From positions 1,651,309 to 1,715,308 of the forward strand of contig KB722740.1 of the NCBI GenBank assembly GCA_000349905.1: a stretch of DNA of 64,000 nt. Reading direction: 5' to 3'. The DNA is from Volvariella volvacea V23. Lineage: Eukaryota; Basidiomycota; Agaricomycetes; Agaricales; Pluteaceae. Both the position numbers and the translations under genes were made by a program. Below, one piece after another: positions 59,365 to 64,000 of this stretch (positions are counted from its first letter, which is position 1; every line of letters begins with the position of its first letter). The notes under the pieces were generated by a model that saw nothing but the letters and a program-made list of their open reading frames with translations, searched no databases and had not been told where the DNA came from.

Positions 59365-60271
59365 CTAGATTGCAAGCATAGGGAATCTCTCCGCGAGCAG
59401 ATATCCATAGTATAAACCTGGCATGTCACCAGATGGAAACCCTACCAGATTCTCAGACATAATTCCTAGCGCCCAATCAGAGTAGAGAGCAGAACCAAGG
59501 ATAAAGCAGCCGAGGGTGCATGCGAAGCCAATGAGTGGTGCACTAAGGGCATCGTCCTTGTCATAATCCGCCGAACAGCAGAACCAAAGCGAGACTAGTA
59601 GCCCAATGGCCATCCCCAGACCAACGAAAGCGTAAAAGCAGATGGTCAGGACCCGTAGGGAGCGATACTCGAACCAGTTTTGTTTGACCAGCGACATTAA
59701 CCCGACCATGCCGGGAATCATTCCAAAACAGTCTATTGGGTTTGTCAGTACAACAATGCGGAAAATGGCGTATCTAACGCTCACAAAATCCGATGCACCA
59801 TGGCATTCCTCTGTAAGACCTATCCTTCTTAACCTTCCTTGCAGCGTCAATCGCAGCTGCTCCGTTTGCAACGGTGGTAAATAGCTTCCAGATGCCAATC
59901 AGCAGGAGCTGCCAAGTGCTGTGGCACCGGTCCAATGTGTATACAGCCAATGAACCCGACACAGTCAGGGCAAGAAAACTGATGAGGACGTTCCAGGCGG
60001 AAGACTGGGACAATTCTTTCCAGGGCAAGAACGGTCGCCTTTGAGCCCATAAGCAACCCAACGTCCAGTACGTCAAGAGGTGCGAAACAAAACCAAGTGC
60101 TCCATATGGGATGCTGTAGCACTTGATCTCGGTTGGGAGATCATTCCCGGCTTCAGCGCCCAAGGCAGGGATGAGGTTATCGAGGTCGTCAAGTAGGTTT
60201 CGATAGTAAAGGTTAGCCTGATGAGGACGCTTATCATTTATGATTGTGCAAGAATCTACGGATCCCAACAT
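59365..60271 (-). CDS. Multi-pass membrane protein, family copy 3
   Basis: The closest relative of copy 2. The start ATG at 60271 gives MLGSVDSCTIIND, then a stretch shared with copy 2 (ALGAEAGNDLPTEIKCYSIP). TM segments follow in the same order: YGALGFVSHLLTYWTLGCLW, VSGSLAVYTLDRC, WQLLLIGIWKLFTTVANGAA, GMIPGMVGLMSLVKQNW, FYAFVGLGMAIGLLVSLWFC, and CFILGSALYSDWALGIMSEN. The conserved intron has GTGAGC...ATAG borders. The C-terminus LYYGYLLAERFPMLAI is intact. The function is unknown. Confidence 0.74.
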
Positions 60272-61900
60272 ACCAGGTGCATATCGATATAAAACAGGTA
60301 CAATGATGGAAAGGAAAGAAGTCGAAGGAGCACAACTGGATATACCTCATGAATTGTTGAGATTTATATGTGGGCCTAGAACATCGCTATCCATCCTGTT
60401 CCTCGAGGGTATGGGTTAATTCGCATAGTATTGGGTACCTGACTTGATGAGCTTTCCATATATCTCCAAAACGGGAGTTTACAATAGAAAAACAAGCGCC
60501 CGTGCCCATAGCGAGAAACAAGGTTATGGCACATTGCATGGAAGTCACGAAGGGTCCTTCCTAGATATAATAACAACCTGTGTAGTTTATCCTGGGCGGT
60601 GAACAGCTCCCTCTCCATGGATTGGATTGAGATATTAGCCGTGTGAGGTCGGTGCTGTTAGGCAATGAGGCGATAAACAGACGATGTGTAGATGCAACGA
60701 GGTTTGATTCCACCGCCCAGACGCCTGAGCTATCCCAAGTAAAGCGCGTGCCAAGAAGGGGACCGCCTGGTGTGTGTGGGGGAGAGGGGGCCAGGGAAGC
60801 TGAGCTTAGAAAAAGGTCTTGCCTCAAAGACCATTGCCTTCTTCCACATACAGTGCAGACGTTTCCAAGCGAAAGCAGTTGTGCAGGGTTGATATGCTAG
60901 AATGTCTGTACAATCCTGTAGAGTAATCCTGGAGACACACTGCCAAGTCACCGACAAGGGCCCCAGGCCGCCGTCGTAGCGCTTCAAGGTCGTGTTTCGG
61001 AATACTGAATTATTTGACGCACCGTCAATATACTCGCCTCAGTCATCATCATAGTGATTGCTTGTTAACAGTTTCATTAGTTCATATATGGTCGTATGGT
61101 CGTATCCCAAAGCAAGAATAGGAGACTCACAAACAATGTATAAGCACGATAAGGAACGAACATACCAACATCTTCGGCAGCTATAGGTCAAAACACCCAG
61201 TCGCAACCAAATCCTAATAACGGCCCACCCTGTCACCACATTCCTCCAAAAGTCCAGTCAGAGGCAGCGCAATTCCGCTGAACCTTTGCTCACTCTGAAG
61301 CCCAAGAATTAATCGCATCGCCACACCGTCCTAGTTTGCCTGTCATGATAGGTACACAACGAGGACTGATACCAGTGGCTCTATGGCGGTGCTTGGCACA
61401 CTTTCAGGGCATCTCCTCTCGTCATGGTTCATGCTGCCAACCGTGGCAATGTCGAGAGCGTTGTTGCGGCAGGTTTCGTGCTGATTAGGTGTTTGAACAA
61501 ATTGGGGTTCTTATTGGAGGAGGCAGGGACATGTCCCAGCCGGGAGTTTCCGGGCGCCTAACAAATAACGTCGGGAACGTGTCCGAGATATATGCTAGCT
61601 CCGCTCTCATCATCAAGTGCAGATGCACCGCAAAAACGATAAACGTGATGGTGCACGTACAGCAATGAGTCAGGTAGAGCTAAAATTGATGCACATGCTG
61701 ATGAACTTGTACTGGTGTTGTAAAGCAAGGCGGAACCAGGATCTATGCGGGTTCGTCATGAAAAGATAGGTTAAATAATTTTTATGTGGCTTTACACCCA
61801 GTAGGCATAGGTAGTGTAATGCAATGGCATGCGTGATGAAGTTAATCGAAAGTCCAACTATCGTCCATCACATCTATCATCAACGACTGATGCACGAGGC
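60272..61900. other. Intergenic region in the membrane-protein array
   Basis: 1.6 kb with no supported gene on either strand. Confidence 0.4.
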
Positions 61901-62887
61901 TTAGAGCGACAGCATGGGCAATCTCTCCACAGCCCAGTACGCCCAATACAGCTTTGTAGCATCACCCGACGGGATGCCCAACAAATTACCCGACATGACG
62001 CCCAAAGCCCAATCAGAGTACAGTGCCGAACCAATAATGAATGAAAACACCGACACGAGCAGCCCATAACCTAATGACGTCCCGCTGAATATGCAGCAGC
62101 AACAGCAACACAGCCAGCCAGCTATCCACAGACCGGTGACTACACCGATAAGGACAAGGGCGTAGAACACTAGGGTTAGCAGTTTGAGGGTTATGGAGGA
62201 GTCCCAGTGGTTCCGGACGAGGTTCATCAGTCCGACCATGCCTGGGATCATGCCCAGGCAGTCTAAGGAAAATCGTAAGAGGCTGGATGAAACCCAATCT
62301 GAAGTACACTCACAAAAGACGATGCATGCGATCACTCCTCTACTGGCTTTACCGAGATGGGCATTCCTATTGGCATCGATAGCAGCTGCACCATAGGCAA
62401 TGGTTGAGAAGAGCTTCCAGACGCCGATGAGCAGGAGCTGCCACGAGTTGTGGCATCGGTTCAGAGTGTAGACCGCCAGTGACGCGGAGGCGATAAGGGA
62501 TATGGTGGCAAGGGCGATGTTCCAAATGGAGGGCTTGGATGAAGACCACGGCAGCAGTGGGCGCGTTTGAGCCCACAGAGAGATCAACGTCCAATAGACC
62601 AGGAGATGGGAGATGAAGCCGAGTAGACCGTAGGGGATACTATAGCATTTGATCTCGGTAGGCAAGTCATCGCCAGACTGGAAGTCGGGGAGTAAATTCT
62701 CGAGTATGTTGTCACGAGGATAAATAGCAGGCTGGTGTGGTGAAGTTATTAACGATAGCAGTAATACAACAAGAGTATAGACGACGTACCATATCGAGAG
62801 GACGCGAAAGGTCAAATCAAGCCTGGGATGGGTGATGCGGCCTATGTTCAAGATAGACAGTCCAGGGAGTTTATATCCGGCCGACAT
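61901..62887 (-). CDS. Multi-pass membrane protein, family copy 4
   Basis: The ATG at 62887 opens MSAGYKLPGLSILNIGRITH, followed by an extra N-terminal TM (VLSIWYVVYTLVVLLLSLI) not evident in copies 2 and 3. Then come DDLPTEIKCYSIPYGLLGFI, SASLAVYTLNRCHNSWQLLL, GMIPGMVGLMNLVRNHW, a helix with a run of six Cys (WLCCCCCCIF), and IIGSALYSDWALGVMSGNLL. The conserved intron (62313-62263) is 51 nt and free of stops, so an intron-retained form would also be open. The spliced product is 311 residues. The function is unknown. Confidence 0.75.
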   Translation of the reverse strand: MSAGYKLPGLSILNIGRITHPRLDLTFRVLSIWYVVYTLVVLLLSLITSPHQPAIYPRDNILENLLPDFQSGDDLPTEIKCYSIPYGLLGFISHLLVYWTLISLWAQTRPLLPWSSSKPSIWNIALATISLIASASLAVYTLNRCHNSWQLLLIGVWKLFSTIAYGAAAIDANRNAHLGKASRGVIACIVFCECTSDWVSSSLLRFSLDCLGMIPGMVGLMNLVRNHWDSSITLKLLTLVFYALVLIGVVTGLWIAGWLCCCCCCIFSGTSLGYGLLVSVFSFIIGSALYSDWALGVMSGNLLGIPSGDATKLYWAYWAVERLPMLSL

Positions 62888-63476
62888 TGAATATCAACAG
62901 CATTCCCTTGACCAGGAACCTCCCCGAGTCAGTTCCCATCGCAGAAAATATTTGCCAAGATAGGCGCGTGCCTATGTCAAAAACGGAAACTGGGAACATG
63001 CATTTCGACATGCAGCTTGACAATTGCAGTAACTTGCACAGGAGTACGGTACAAGACCCTTGAGGGATCAGCTGTGCTAAGAGGGCCCTTTGCTTCCCGG
63101 GAGCCGATCCCTTATATGATAAGGAATTTGATTTGCCAGCATCCAAATGTTATTAATGCCGATGAGCCATAAGCGAGGCAGTATCCTGGAGCTATGGATT
63201 AGGTTAAGGCAGTAAAGAATACGAGTTGTGGCAGTAGCAGAGCCCTTGCTACGTGTGGAATAGTCGAGGAAAGGGAGTGAGTGTGAGACTCGTTGCAGAA
63301 CCATGCACGAAGAACAGCAAACCCTCCACAATGGGGTCTGGACATGGGGAAGTAACTACGGATCTTTGATGCAAATCTAGATGTTCGCGAAACGCAGATC
63401 ACAGTTCGATGTGAAAGTAAGCGCGATAAATATGATGTCAACGACCATACAGGGGTTACTCACTGAGAGAACAATG
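62888..63476. other. Intergenic region
   Basis: Upstream region of family copy 4 and 3' flank of the gene at the right edge. No gene is supported. Confidence 0.4.
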
Positions 63477-64000
63477 CTATGCAATCATTTCGTCAATGGC
63501 TGCAAACGGCTGCAGGCTCGATGATGCATGGCTGTAGCGTGCAGGCCATGAGGTGCAGCTTGGGGGTGCTCCCGCTAAGGATGTTGTCTAAAACAAAACA
63601 AGAGGTCGTAAAATTGAGACCAGACATGTGTCAGGGCAGCACTACGTACCAGACGAATGCAATTGCGAAGTAAGCAGATGTGAAGGAGAACAAGACTACA
63701 AAAGACCCGACCGCGGTGGATTGATCACGGGACCAGTTCAAAGAAGGCTCTCGTAGCCATCTCCCTTTACCTCCGCCCAGGTCACCACTCCCAGTCTCAG
63801 CTTCCTCGTCGTCGCCGTCCTCAACCATGATCGCATCCTCCTCTCGTCCTCGGTCCCCATCACCCCCATCCACCCCCCATCGTCGCCGTCGCACCCGTCG
63901 AAGCGTCAGTGCTGGCGGCGTTCAGTTACGCAGGGGGAGCTCAGCCACACACGATGAACAGCCTCCTCGCTCCGAGAGCCAGGTCTATTCGCAGTCGCAA
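63477..64000 (-). CDS. 3' part of a membrane protein gene running off the window
   Basis: Minus-strand exons. The last, from ~63,599 to the stop at 63477-63479, encodes a tail ending AAIDEMIA. The one before carries an acidic stretch (AIMVEDGDDEEAETGSGDL), WLREPSLNWSRDQSTAVGS and a TM helix (FVVLFSFTSAYFAIAFVWY). An in-frame stop lies upstream of 63,900, so an intron acceptor (GCCGCCAG) is likely there and earlier exons lie outside the window. No family is recognised. Confidence 0.5.

Noticed and set aside
1..64000. CRISPR arrays, transposase or reverse-transcriptase genes
   Set aside because: No regular repeat-spacer structure is seen. No DDE transposase, reverse transcriptase or integrase motif was noticed in any frame. 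The sequence is eukaryotic.

Overview
The window is nuclear DNA of a filamentous basidiomycete, most likely an Agaricomycete (mushroom-forming) fungus. Almost every gene is split by several short spliceosomal introns of about 50-60 nt. The gene set fits a fungus: GWT1, PPX1, an intron-bearing tRNA-Leu, a divergent G-alpha, fungal fucose-lectin and jacalin folds, and clade-specific membrane proteins. Exon joins were read by eye, so outer ends are firmer than every inner splice site. One run of 100 N lies inside the first gene.

0-16 kb: a very large multidomain redox protein (IDO/PrnB-like heme domain, FAD/NAD(P)H reductase, cytochrome b5, long disordered tail); a HAD phosphatase of the MDP1 type fused to a domain that looks like an ADP-ribosyltransferase; GWT1 (GPI-anchor inositol acyltransferase) flanked by two identical inverted tRNA-Leu(AAG) genes; a mitochondrial calcium uniporter; and a tail-anchored septin-like protein with a degenerate nucleotide-binding site.

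16-31 kb: an accessory block. Two long proteins diverge from a 1-kb intergenic region with matching TATA boxes. One is all alpha-helical with hydrophobic segments. The other is a fucose-lectin-like propeller plus jacalin-like domain plus helical region. Together they look like a carbohydrate-targeted membrane-active (pore-forming-like) pair. Next come a Cys-rich membrane protein of an Agaricomycete family, a homeodomain-like protein with PPxY repeats, and a diverged member of a multi-pass membrane family.

31-54 kb: housekeeping and signalling genes: exopolyphosphatase PPX1, a 956-residue low-complexity protein, a G-alpha subunit whose catalytic Gln is replaced by Cys, a possible Cys-rich secreted protein, a cluster of degenerate tRNA sequences, seryl-tRNA synthetase, a GT32-like glycosyltransferase and a 5-TM protein.

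54-64 kb: four tandem minus-strand copies of the same multi-pass membrane family seen at 29 kb. One copy carries two probable lesions. A gene running off the right edge ends the window. Long stretches (37.3-40.2, 43.6-46.7, 55.8-57, 58-59.4, 60.3-61.9 kb) hold no gene that can be supported.
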